Positions 7,500-15,298 of a DNA stretch of 19,885 nucleotides are shown one piece after another. The stretch is from an uncultured Flavobacteriales bacterium. GTDB lineage: Bacteria; Bacteroidota; Bacteroidia; Flavobacteriales; Crocinitomicaceae. The translations under genes and the position numbers were made by a program. Position 1 is the first letter of the stretch. Each line of letters begins with the position of its first letter. The stretch covers positions 1 to 19,885 of the forward strand of contig CAMLIF010000075.1 of NCBI GenBank assembly GCA_946479985.1. Reading direction: 5' to 3'. Below the pieces are notes generated by a model that was given only the letters and a program-made list of their open reading frames with translations, had not been told where the DNA came from and did no database searches.

Positions 7500-8729
7500 T
7501 TATGGCTTCGATGTCTTGGTTTTTGTTTTCGAATCCGATTTTGGCTCAACCGGCGGTGTTGGAGGAGTTTTTGGAGTTTCAATTGTTTGAACCGGAGCTG
7601 GTTTTGCATCTAATAACTCAATCTCAAAAACAAGATCTCCATATTTAGGAATTACCGGCGGGCGGCCATCAGCTCCGTAAGCATTGAAATATGGGATAAT
7701 GAATTTTCCTTTTCCACCTGTTTTCATTAAGCCTACAGCTTCGTCATATCCTTTGATCATTTGACCGGAGTTGTAGTTAAAATTCAACGGTTGGTTACGG
7801 TCATAGGAAGCATCAAATTTTTCTCCTGAAGACCAAAGTGTTCCCAGGTAATGAGTAGAAACCGGTCCGTTTGTTTGTGGTACAGCACCCGTTCCTTCTT
7901 TTTCTAAAATGTAAATTAAGCCTGATGCAGTTTGTTTTGCTTTAGGATATTTCTTCTTCACTTCTTCAAACAGCCATACCTGGTATTCAGCAGTTGTCAT
8001 TTTTGCTGCAGCTGCAACACGTGCATTTTCTGCTTCCGCTTTTTTCATTTGTTCGGCCAGAAGCACTTTTGCTTTTTCAACTGCTTCAGCGTTTTTTGAT
8101 TGAAACACTTTGGTAGCATCAAATGCCTTCGCGTCAGCACCTTTACGGTAGACACGAACAGAGTCCATAGAATCTCCTTGTTTAATTGAGTCTACAATGT
8201 TCTGACCAATCAAAACACGACCAAAAACAGTGTGTTTTCCGTCCAACCATGGTGTTTTGTTGTGTGTGATGAAAAACTGACTGCCGTTTGTGTTTCCGGT
8301 ATTTGAATACGCTTGTTTTGTTTGAGGATCTGAATTTGCCATGGAAAGAATTCCTGGTGCATCATGTTTCAAATCAGGAGTGGTTTCATCATAAAAACCA
8401 TATCCCGGACCACCGCTTCCATTTCCGTCAGGATCTCCGCCCTGAATCATAAATTTGCTGATCACACGGTGAAATTTCAACCCGTCGTAATACGGTTTTG
8501 AGAATTTCTTGTCCATTATTGTTGCCTTTCCTTCAGCTAAACCAACAAAATTGGCGACTGTCATAGGCGTTTTTTTGTATTCCAGTTCAGCGAGAATTAC
8601 TCCGCGGTTTGTGTAGAATACAGCGTACATTCCATCGTTTAGATTGTCGGGAATAGCAGGGTTCTTTTGAGCGAACGAGAACGTACCGGCAATCGAAAGT
8701 GCTAATAGTAAAAGTGATTTTTTCAACAT
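7500..8729 (-). CDS. Dual immunophilin: cyclophilin-FKBP fusion peptidyl-prolyl isomerase
   Basis: An exported 409-residue protein with two unrelated prolyl isomerase domains. A signal peptide (1-20) is followed by a cyclophilin domain at about 33-186. Its active-site residues align with human CypA R55, F60, M61, Q63, F113, W121 and H126 as R88, F93, M94, Q96, F153, W161 and H166. An Ala/Glu/Lys-rich helical linker spans about 205-262. An FKBP domain follows at about 266-375 with Y294, F305-D306, M324-I325, Y351 and F368 in the FKBP12 pocket positions; the pocket-floor Trp is Tyr (Y328). The tail (376-409) is rich in Pro, Lys and Thr. The order matches the CFBP class of dual-family immunophilins reported from Flavobacterium. 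It probably assists folding of exported proteins. It is monocistronic, with its own terminator. Confidence 0.93.
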   Translation of the reverse strand: MLKKSLLLLALSIAGTFSFAQKNPAIPDNLNDGMYAVFYTNRGVILAELEYKKTPMTVANFVGLAEGKATIMDKKFSKPYYDGLKFHRVISKFMIQGGDPDGNGSGGPGYGFYDETTPDLKHDAPGILSMANSDPQTKQAYSNTGNTNGSQFFITHNKTPWLDGKHTVFGRVLIGQNIVDSIKQGDSMDSVRVYRKGADAKAFDATKVFQSKNAEAVEKAKVLLAEQMKKAEAENARVAAAAKMTTAEYQVWLFEEVKKKYPKAKQTASGLIYILEKEGTGAVPQTNGPVSTHYLGTLWSSGEKFDASYDRNQPLNFNYNSGQMIKGYDEAVGLMKTGGKGKFIIPYFNAYGADGRPPVIPKYGDLVFEIELLDAKPAPVQTIETPKTPPTPPVEPKSDSKTKTKTSKP

Positions 8730-8819
8730 AGTTTTATACTTGTAATGAACGAAAATAAGGCATTTTTTTTAAATGCTTCAAGGACATTTCAATAATTAGA
8801 CCAAAATCCGCTATGCGAA

Positions 8820-8901
8820 AAATCAAAACTCAAAGGTAAAACTCAAAAAATACATTTAAATCACTCCAAACTTTTGACTTTTGACTTTTACCTTTTGATT
8901 T
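8820..8901. repeat. Imperfect A/T-rich inverted repeat between the foldase gene and glyS
   Basis: The left arm (8820-8848) starts AAATCAAAACTCAAAGGTAAAA. The reverse complement of the right arm (8872-8901) starts AAATCAAAAGGTAAAAGTC. The two match apart from a six-base insertion and a few changes, and the right arm contains the short tandem CTTTTGA. It lies between divergent genes, directly upstream of the glyS promoter element. Its role is unknown. Confidence 0.5.
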
Positions 8902-8907
8902 CTAGGT

Positions 8908-8915
8908 TATCTTTG
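8908..8915 (+). promoter_or_regulatory. glyS promoter -7 element, implying a leaderless mRNA
   Basis: TATCTTTG at 8908-8915 is a perfect TAnnTTTG element and ends only four bases before the glyS ATG at 8920. A TTG at 8881-8883 is 24 bases upstream, slightly more than the usual 17-23. The expected start point is at or within a base or two of the ATG, leaving no room for a ribosome binding site. Confidence 0.6.
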
Positions 8916-8919
8916 CCGC

Positions 8920-10461
8920 ATGGAACAGAAAGAAGATTTACTGAAGGAAGTCATTTCTCACGCGAAGGAATACGGTTTTGTATTCCCGTCATCTGAAATT
9001 TACGATGGATTAGCTGCCACATACGATTATGGTCAGCTAGGCTCCGAGTTGAAGAACAATATCAAACAGTATTGGTGGAAATCGATGGTGCAAATGAATG
9101 AAAATATTGTTGGGATCGACGCATCTATTTTCATGCATCCGACTACCTGGAAAGCTTCAGGCCATGTAGATGCTTTTAATGATCCATTGATCGATAATAA
9201 AGATTCAAAGAAAAGATACAGGGCAGATGTTCTGATTGAAGAACATATCGAGAAAATCCGCCAAAAGATTAATAAGGAGGTTGATAAAGCCGCGAAGAAA
9301 TTTGCCGAAGCTTTCGACGAAGTACAATTTCGTGCTACCAACCCGAACGTACTTCGTAATGAAGCCAAGATCACGGAGATCGAGGGACGAATGCGTGAAA
9401 CATTGGAAAACAATGACCTGGAGGGTGTGAAAACGCTTATTGAAGACCTGGAAATTGTTTGTCCGGTGAGCGGTTCAAGAAACTGGACAGAGGTTCGTCA
9501 GTTCAATCTGATGTTCTCAACCGAAATGGGATCTGTTGCAGGTGATGCTTCTACCATTTATTTACGTCCGGAAACGGCGCAAGGTATTTTTGTGAATTTC
9601 CTGAATGTACAGAAAAGTGGTCGAATGAAGATTCCTTTTGGTATTGCCCAGATCGGGAAAGCTTTCAGAAATGAGATCGTAGCGCGTCAGTTTATCTTCA
9701 GAATGCGTGAGTTCGAACAAATGGAAATGCAGTTTTTTGTTCGCCCGGGTGAGGAAATGAAGTGGTACCACCACTGGAAAAATGCACGTTTGGCATGGCA
9801 CAAAGCTCTTGGTTTAGGCGATCAGAATTACCGTGAACACGACCATATCAAATTGGCACATTACGCAAATGCCGCTTCAGATATTGAATTTGATTTCCCA
9901 ATGGGATTCAAGGAATTGGAGGGAATACACTCCAGAACCGATTTCGACCTGAAACAACACGAACAATTCTCCGGAAAAAAACTACAGTATTTCGACCCGG
10001 AATTGAATCAGAACTACGTTCCTTACGTTGTTGAAACTTCGGTTGGTTTAGACAGAATGTTCCTGGCAGTGATGAGTGCTTCGTTCAAAAACGAAAAACT
10101 CGAAGATGGCTCTGAACGTGCGGTTTTAAGTTTGCCGGCGCAATTGGCACCTTATAAGGTAGCGGTTATGCCGTTGACGAAAAAAGATGGGTTGCCGGAA
10201 ATGGCATTGAGCATTTTCAATAATTTGAAGTTTGATTATAACTGTCAGTATGATGAAAAAGATTCTCCGGGAAAACGTTACCGTCGCCAGGATGCAATTG
10301 GAACACCGTTCTGCGTGATGGTTGATCACCAGACTTTGGAAGACAATACAGTAACTATCCGAGATAGAGACACGATGCTTCAGGATCGTGTTGCAATTAA
10401 CGATCTTGCATCTATTATTGAGGCGAAGGTGAGTTGGAAAAGTTTACTTCAGAAAGTATAA
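8920..10461 (+). CDS. glyS: Glycyl-tRNA synthetase (class II, dimeric alpha2 type)
   Basis: This enzyme charges tRNA-Gly with glycine in the cytoplasm. The 513 residues are full length for the Bacteroidota alpha2-type enzyme, not the enterobacterial GlyQ/GlyS tetramer. The N-terminus (SHAKEYGFVFPSSEIYDG, about 13-30) is the usual family opening and fixes the start at 8920. An insert of about 75-175 contains charged helices. Class II motif 2 is GKAFRNEI near 246-253, followed by FRMREFEQMEMQ. Motif 3 is ETSVGLDRMF at about 371-380. The anticodon-binding domain covers about 405-513. It is monocistronic, with a -7 element just before the ATG and a 40-bp terminator directly after the stop. Confidence 0.97.
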   Translation: MEQKEDLLKEVISHAKEYGFVFPSSEIYDGLAATYDYGQLGSELKNNIKQYWWKSMVQMNENIVGIDASIFMHPTTWKASGHVDAFNDPLIDNKDSKKRYRADVLIEEHIEKIRQKINKEVDKAAKKFAEAFDEVQFRATNPNVLRNEAKITEIEGRMRETLENNDLEGVKTLIEDLEIVCPVSGSRNWTEVRQFNLMFSTEMGSVAGDASTIYLRPETAQGIFVNFLNVQKSGRMKIPFGIAQIGKAFRNEIVARQFIFRMREFEQMEMQFFVRPGEEMKWYHHWKNARLAWHKALGLGDQNYREHDHIKLAHYANAASDIEFDFPMGFKELEGIHSRTDFDLKQHEQFSGKKLQYFDPELNQNYVPYVVETSVGLDRMFLAVMSASFKNEKLEDGSERAVLSLPAQLAPYKVAVMPLTKKDGLPEMALSIFNNLKFDYNCQYDEKDSPGKRYRRQDAIGTPFCVMVDHQTLEDNTVTIRDRDTMLQDRVAINDLASIIEAKVSWKSLLQKV

Positions 10462-10463
10462 AT

Positions 10464-10503
10464 AAAAAAGTCTGGGCGAATAATTATTCGCCCAGACTTT
10501 TTT
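10464..10503. terminator. Bidirectional terminator, perfect 40-bp palindrome
   Basis: The sequence is exactly self-complementary about the centre 10483/10484. The arm A6-GTCTGGGCGAATAA is followed by its reverse complement and ends in T6. The A and T runs flank the stem on both sides, so it works in both directions. It starts two bases after the glyS stop and ends eight bases before the stop of the convergent LEA14-like gene. Confidence 0.9.
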
Positions 10504-10511
10504 TGATTTAT

Positions 10512-10985
10512 TTATTGAAAAATATTTTTCAAATCACTACCACTCAATTCTCGTGTTTCTTTGATCGGAACTTTTTTACTGATTCCGCAAACGCTTCCTT
10601 TCACCGTTCCTTCCGCTACTAACGAAATGGTTTTTTGCTGCGCTATTTTAATCAGTTTAAACAATGTTCCGTTATTCAATACGATGCGTAAAGGAATGGT
10701 ATAAGTATTATCAGATTTGCGTTTTACTTTGATTTTCTCTGAAAGTTTTACCGTTCCCATTTCTTCTTCATTGATCTTAATCAGAACATCGCCATCCTTA
10801 ATTTTGAAATTAAAACCATTCGGATTATCGATATCTATATCGAACTGAACATCTAAATTATTTCCGTCCAGCTCAACTAACTTGAAATTTTTGATATCAC
10901 CCATATCAGGTTCATCAAACTCACACGCGTTCAGTCCTAAAAGAATAGAGAATGAAATTGACCAAAGAAAAAGTTGTTTCGCCAT
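10512..10985 (-). CDS. LEA14-like (LEA type 2) lipoprotein
   Basis: A 157-residue protein with a lipoprotein signal ending in the lipobox L18-N19-A20-C21. The mature part is a single LEA type 2 / WHy-like beta-sandwich domain. The hallmark is the FDIDIDNPNGFNFKIKDGDV stretch (about 48-67), with the typical N-P-N motif, followed by alternating beta strands and KVPIKET near the end. LEA14 domains occur in desiccation-related plant proteins and in many bacterial lipoproteins; the bacterial function is not established. It begins six bases after the M20 peptidase gene, so it is probably co-transcribed with it, though no functional link is evident. Confidence 0.85.
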   Translation of the reverse strand: MAKQLFLWSISFSILLGLNACEFDEPDMGDIKNFKLVELDGNNLDVQFDIDIDNPNGFNFKIKDGDVLIKINEEEMGTVKLSEKIKVKRKSDNTYTIPLRIVLNNGTLFKLIKIAQQKTISLVAEGTVKGSVCGISKKVPIKETRELSGSDLKNIFQ

Positions 10986-10991
10986 TGCTAA

Positions 10992-12401
10992 TTAATTTGC
11001 TTTGGAGAAATAATGAAAGAAGTATGGAATGGTTTCAATTCCCTTGTAAAAATTAAATAATCCGTAATGTTCATTTGGCGAATGAATAGCATCCGAATCC
11101 AATCCGAAGCCCATCATTACCGTTTTTAACCCTAGTTCTTGTTCAAATAAAGCAATAATTGGAATGCTTCCGCCGCTTCTAACGGGAATAGGTGTTTTGC
11201 CAAATGTTTTTTCGTAGGCTTTTGCTGCGCTCTGGTAAGCGAATGAATCAATCGGCGTAACAACAGGTTCTCCGCCATGGTGCGGATTCACAACTACTCG
11301 CACACCTTTTGGTGCAATGGAAACAAAATGGTCCTGGAACAATTTGGTAATTGTTTCCGGGTTTTGATTTGGAACCAAACGCATGGAGATTTTCGCGTAG
11401 GCTTTCGAGGCGATCACTGTTTTTGCTCCTTCACCGGTATATCCGCCCCAAATTCCGTTAACGTCGAGTGTCGGACGTATAGAACCTCGTTCAGGAGTAG
11501 AATAACCTGCTTCACCATAAACACTTTCAATATCGAGCGCTTTCAGATAATTTGCCTCGGAATAAGGCGCTTTTGCCATTTCCGTACGTTCTTCGATAGA
11601 AAGTTCAACTACATCAGCGTAGAATCCCGGAATCGTAATATGATTGTTCTCATCATGAAGAGAAGCAATCATTTTTGTAAGAATATTGATCGGATTTGCA
11701 ACACAGCCGCCGTAAAGTCCTGAATGAAGATCTCTGTTCGGACCGGTTACTTCTACTTCTACGTAGCTTAACCCTCTTAATCCAGTTGTTATAGAAGGAG
11801 TGTCGTTACTCAACATTCCGGTATCAGAAACCAATATAATATCAGCTTTCAGTTTTGTTTTATTTTCATTGACGAAAATTCCAAGATTGACAGAACCAAC
11901 TTCTTCTTCACCTTCAATCATAAATTTGACATTACATGGAAGTTCATTTGTAGCAATCATTGCTTCAACCGCTTTCACATGCATGAACATTTGTCCTTTG
12001 TCGTCACAAGACCCGCGGGCGAAAATTGCACCTTCGGGATGGATCTCGGTTGTTTTGATCACGGGTTCGAATGGTGGAGAAGTCCATAAATCAATTGGAT
12101 CGGCTGGTTGAACATCGTAATGCCCATATACCAATACAGTTGGAAGATTCGGGTCGATTATTTTCTCACCATATACAATCGGATGTCCGGCTGTGTTACA
12201 AATTTCTACCTGCTCTAAACCAGCTTTCGTAAGAAATTCGGCCACTTTTTCGGCGCCTTTCAAAACATCGTTCTTAAAAGCGCTGTCGGCTGAAACAGTA
12301 GGAATTCTAAGCAATTCAATTAATTCGTTTAACTGACGTTCTTTGTTTTTCTGAAGAAATTCTTGAGTATGTTCCACGGATATTTTTTTACAAAAATGCA
12401 A
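10992..12401 (-). CDS. M20-family dipeptidase (carnosinase/CPG2-like metallopeptidase)
   Basis: A cytoplasmic zinc peptidase of the M20 family, dipeptidase type, likely hydrolysing dipeptides for peptide use. In 469 residues the metal and catalytic residues are visible: H94 and D96 in GHYDVQPAD, bridging D133 in GSCDDKG, general base E166 and ligand E167 in EGEEEVGS, D193 in VSDTG, H226 in DLHSG (dimerisation domain, about 205-370) and H440 in DAIHSPNEH. All are present. The ATG at 12401 gives an N-terminus, MHFCKKIS, that is longer than I expect. A GTG at 12377 would start at VEHTQEFL and follows a near-consensus -7 element (CATTTTTG on the minus strand), so the true start is uncertain. It leads a two-gene unit with the LEA14-like lipoprotein. 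Confidence 0.92.
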   Translation of the reverse strand: MHFCKKISVEHTQEFLQKNKERQLNELIELLRIPTVSADSAFKNDVLKGAEKVAEFLTKAGLEQVEICNTAGHPIVYGEKIIDPNLPTVLVYGHYDVQPADPIDLWTSPPFEPVIKTTEIHPEGAIFARGSCDDKGQMFMHVKAVEAMIATNELPCNVKFMIEGEEEVGSVNLGIFVNENKTKLKADIILVSDTGMLSNDTPSITTGLRGLSYVEVEVTGPNRDLHSGLYGGCVANPINILTKMIASLHDENNHITIPGFYADVVELSIEERTEMAKAPYSEANYLKALDIESVYGEAGYSTPERGSIRPTLDVNGIWGGYTGEGAKTVIASKAYAKISMRLVPNQNPETITKLFQDHFVSIAPKGVRVVVNPHHGGEPVVTPIDSFAYQSAAKAYEKTFGKTPIPVRSGGSIPIIALFEQELGLKTVMMGFGLDSDAIHSPNEHYGLFNFYKGIETIPYFFHYFSKAN

Positions 12402-12494
12402 TTTTATTCGGTCTTAATGAAAACACGTTGTTGTTGAATAATTAACAATTATTTAAAATTTTAGAAAAATCCATTTTTGGTGCAACCATTCCTT

Positions 12495-12502
12495 TATATT
12501 TG
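12495..12502 (+). promoter_or_regulatory. Promoter -7 element of the T9SS cargo gene
   Basis: TATATTTG at 12495-12502 matches TAnnTTTG. The nearest upstream TTG (12477-12479) leaves a 15-base spacer, two below the usual minimum, so the -33 part is weak. The leader to the ATG at 12531 would be about 23 nt. Confidence 0.5.
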
Positions 12503-12530
12503 CAGTCTAAGCACATGTTAACTATTTACT

Positions 12531-14741
12531 ATGAGAAATATGTACACTTTACAGAAGGTTTTATTTAGTTTAATTGTTGTAACGTTTTCATCGTTTTCAG
12601 GGATTTCCCAGATTTCGGTGACAAACACCAATTCACCAAACAATTACGTACAGGATGTATTGTTGGGGAATGGAGTTACAGCAACAAATGTTACTTATAA
12701 CGGTAGTGCGGTAAACGCTCAATCTATTCAGGGGAATGTTTCTTACTTCAATTCGAACAATACATCATTCCCTATTTCATCAGGAGTATTGTTAACCACA
12801 GGTATGGGATCGGCAGCTGTTGGCCCTAACAACAGCGGAAGTTTTACTTTGGGTGGAACACCCATGCTTAATGATCCGGATTTAGATGCAATTGCGAACG
12901 GAACAGTTACTAACGGTGCCATTTTGGAGTTCGACTTTGTGCCTTCAGGTGATACGGTAAGTTTTCGTTATATGTTCGGATCGGATGAGTACCCGGAATT
13001 CTCACCCTCTTCTTATAATGATGCTTTCGGATTCTTCTTGTCTGGCCCCGGATTATCAGGCCCATACACAAATTCAGCAGTAAATATTGCGCTTATTCCC
13101 GGTACAAGTACACCAGTTACCATTAACAACGTAGGTGATCAGAGTAATACACAATATTATGTAGATAATGTTGGTGGTGCAGGATATGGAACTGCAATTC
13201 AGTATGATGGAACTACGGTAATCTTAACAGCAGTTGCTCAGGTACAATGTGGTGAGACATATCACATTAAATTGGCTATTTGTAATGTTGGTGATCAATC
13301 ATACGATTCTGGAGTATTTATTGAAGCAGATTCATTTGCTTCTGAAGCAGTTGATATTTCAGTTGCTACTGTAAGTGGCGACACAACTGTAATTGAAGGA
13401 TGTACCAGTGCAACGTTCTATTTTACACGACCTACAACTCAAGCCGATGATTCATTGGTGGTAACATACGATATTTCCGGAAATGCGATTATGGGTGTAG
13501 ATTACAACAACCTGCCAAATCCGGTTATTTTCGAACCAGGTGTAGATACAATTGTTATTACGTTGTTCCCAACGCAAGACGGAAACAACGAAAGCCCTGA
13601 ATCTGTTACTTTAACTGCAACAACAATCACAGAATGTGGTGATACGATTATTACGATAGGTACACTTTACATCATTGACGGTCCAGACTTGACAATAACG
13701 GAATCTGATATTAACATCGCCTGTCCGAACGATTCGGTGATGGTAACGGCAACTGCCAGTGGAGGTTTTGGACCATATACAGTCACCTGGCCGTTTATGA
13801 ATCAAACAGGTACAACGGCTTATGTCCCCGCACTCACAAACGGAAGTTATGACTTTATAGTCAACGCAGTGGATGCCTGTGGGAATACAGGAACCGATAC
13901 TGTAACAGTAGTATTAAATCAAACCCTTGCAATTGATACAATGCAAATGGTGCCGGCATCTTCATGTCAGAATAACGGAACGGTGTTCGGATTGGGAGAA
14001 GGAATGACAGGCCAACCTTTGTACCATTGGGAAAATGCATCAGGAACAGTTGAGGTAGATGCCTCAGTGATGCAGAATCTTTCTCCGGGATGGTATTACT
14101 TTACTATTACAGACGATGTTTGTTCAGTGAATGATTCGATCCTTGTAACTCAGGAGTTACCTCCTTCAGCTTCTTTTGATGCATCTGTGCTTAGCGGATG
14201 TTCTCCTTTAACAGTTGTATTCACGAATACAAGTGAAAATGCAACGTTCTACCAATGGAACTTTGGAGATGGAACTACTTTGAATACGGCAGATTACAAT
14301 ACTCCTTTAACTATTGTTTATAGTGACGATGCTGTAATTCGTTTAATTGCAAGCAAAGGACCTTGCGCAGATACAGTATTCGCTAGTGTTGTGATCAGTG
14401 TGTGTGGATGTACGGATCCGAATGGTGTGAATTACAATCCGCTCGCAGAAGTCGACGATAACTCATGTCTCTACCCGAATCCTCAAATCGTTGTTCCAAA
14501 CGTGTTTAGTCCTAATGGAGATGCAGTTAATGATATATTTAGTATTGCTACAACGTACAGTACTAACATTAAACTTACAATTGTTGACCGTTGGGGTCTT
14601 ACGATGTATGAAGGTGACGGAGTGAATCCGAGCTGGAACGGATCAGATGCCTCAGAAGGTGTTTACTTCTATACATACACGGTAACAGGTTTAACAGGAA
14701 ATGAGTTTAGCGGACATGGATTTGTTCAGTTATTCAGATAA
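12531..14741 (+). CDS. T9SS-secreted surface protein with choice-of-anchor L, Calx-beta-like and PKD domains
   Basis: A 736-residue exported protein. A signal peptide (about 1-26, cut before Q27) is followed by a choice-of-anchor L domain (about 30-270) with its typical GVLLTTG and FRYMFGSDEYPEF segments. Then come a Calx-beta-like domain (about 276-383, with VDYNNLPNPVIFEPG), a SprB/PKD-like Ig domain (about 386-464), another beta domain (465-540) and a PKD domain (545-623, with FYQWNFGDGT). Next is the Cys motif CTDPNGVNYNPLAEVDDNSC (627-646). The end (about 653-736) is the type B T9SS sorting domain, with PNVFSPNGDAVND, DRWG and GVYFY motifs. It is thus carried by type IX secretion and displayed or released as an adhesin-like protein; the ligand is unknown. 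It is monocistronic. Confidence 0.92.
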   Translation: MRNMYTLQKVLFSLIVVTFSSFSGISQISVTNTNSPNNYVQDVLLGNGVTATNVTYNGSAVNAQSIQGNVSYFNSNNTSFPISSGVLLTTGMGSAAVGPNNSGSFTLGGTPMLNDPDLDAIANGTVTNGAILEFDFVPSGDTVSFRYMFGSDEYPEFSPSSYNDAFGFFLSGPGLSGPYTNSAVNIALIPGTSTPVTINNVGDQSNTQYYVDNVGGAGYGTAIQYDGTTVILTAVAQVQCGETYHIKLAICNVGDQSYDSGVFIEADSFASEAVDISVATVSGDTTVIEGCTSATFYFTRPTTQADDSLVVTYDISGNAIMGVDYNNLPNPVIFEPGVDTIVITLFPTQDGNNESPESVTLTATTITECGDTIITIGTLYIIDGPDLTITESDINIACPNDSVMVTATASGGFGPYTVTWPFMNQTGTTAYVPALTNGSYDFIVNAVDACGNTGTDTVTVVLNQTLAIDTMQMVPASSCQNNGTVFGLGEGMTGQPLYHWENASGTVEVDASVMQNLSPGWYYFTITDDVCSVNDSILVTQELPPSASFDASVLSGCSPLTVVFTNTSENATFYQWNFGDGTTLNTADYNTPLTIVYSDDAVIRLIASKGPCADTVFASVVISVCGCTDPNGVNYNPLAEVDDNSCLYPNPQIVVPNVFSPNGDAVNDIFSIATTYSTNIKLTIVDRWGLTMYEGDGVNPSWNGSDASEGVYFYTYTVTGLTGNEFSGHGFVQLFR

Positions 14742-14758
14742 ATAGAAACTCATAATGG

Positions 14759-14793
14759 AAGAGGGGTGTTGCAAATGTGACACCCTTTTTTTT
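14759..14793 (+). terminator. Rho-independent terminator of the T9SS cargo gene
   Basis: GGGTGT (14764-14769) pairs with ACACCC (14780-14785), extended by G-U and A-T pairs at the base, followed by eight T (14786-14793). It lies about 20 bases after the stop codon at 14739-14741. Confidence 0.85.
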
Positions 14794-15243
14794 GTTGTCA
14801 ATGTTCGAGTGGAATCCGGGAAATGAGCATTGGAGGCAGGAGCCATTTACCAGAGGGAACGCTCGGGTTTATCTTGCGTGAAGCTGTAACACTTTAATGT
14901 ATGATATCATGTTTTCCTCTCAGGAGCTATTCTTTTTTTTGACTAGTCTTTATGAGATGTTTTTAAGAGCACTGTTTCGTATGCCGGCAGTTGAGGATCA
15001 ATTGCTGTATCTGACGGCGTTGAATGGAGGTATTTACCCCGGGAAGCGTTGGTTCTCTTTTAGAAACGATTGTGAAACCTGGGTTGAAAGTGATGGAAAA
15101 ATAGTTGAGTTGGACTGCCAGCCATAGAAAATGGGTCAATCTGCTCATTTTTGGGTTCAGGAAACAGAATCAGACCCTGGTCCTTTATGATGATGAGAAC
15201 CTTCGGAAAGTTTCCCTGGCAGGGAGCGCCTGGATTGAAAATC
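14794..15243. other. Stretch without an intact gene
   Basis: Between the terminators at 14759-14793 and 15244-15283 no complete gene is evident. On the plus strand several pieces read like protein but in different frames: a 26-codon piece from ATG 14801 (MFEWNPGNEHWRQEPFTRGN, then six more residues) ending at 14881, and the two pieces described as a possible remnant at 14897-15254. There is no promoter of the TAnnTTTG type, no tRNA and no repeat that I can see. Confidence 0.5.
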
Positions 15244-15254
15244 AAAAAAGGTGA
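14897..15254 (+). pseudogene. Possible frameshifted gene remnant, unknown family
   Basis: One frame runs from ATG 14897 (or more likely ATG 14957) to a TAG at 15125-15127 and ends ...ETWVESDGKIVELDCQP. From 15129 the next frame continues with protein-like sequence (KWVNLLIFGFRKQNQTLVLY, then DDENLRKVSLAGSAWIENQKR) to a TGA at 15252-15254, inside the stem of the terminator. Removing one base near 15125 joins them into a product of about 98 (from 14957) or 118 residues reading ...CQPRKWVNLL. I do not recognise the family. Codons such as CTG and GTC are commoner than in the neighbours. It may be a decayed gene, a sequencing error in a real small gene, or chance. Confidence 0.3.
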
Positions 15255-15283
15255 TCCTCTTCAGAGAACCACCTTTTCTTTTA
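15244..15283. terminator. Bidirectional terminator
   Basis: AAAAGGTG (15246-15253) pairs with CACCTTTT (15270-15277), with an inner CTC/GAG stem. T runs lie on both sides, TTTTCTTTT on the plus strand and TTTTTT on the minus. It lies just downstream of the minus-strand MORN gene (stop at 15299) and at the end of the possible plus-strand gene remnant. Confidence 0.8.
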
Positions 15284-15298
15284 TTATTGAATGTTCAA

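Noticed and set aside
8760..8776. GCATTT-T5-AAATGC hairpin upstream of the foldase gene.
   Set aside because: Six weak A/T-rich pairs around a homopolymer loop; likely chance in an A/T-rich leader.
8831..8838. Minus-strand TACCTTTG as the foldase gene promoter.
   Set aside because: The element is perfect, but the nearest minus-strand TTG is about 28 bases away and it lies inside a low-complexity inverted repeat, so it may be chance.
11277..11723. 148-codon plus-strand frame inside the M20 peptidase gene.
   Set aside because: Antisense shadow of a clearly coding gene; the amino-acid mix is atypical (rich in Cys, Arg, His and Phe).
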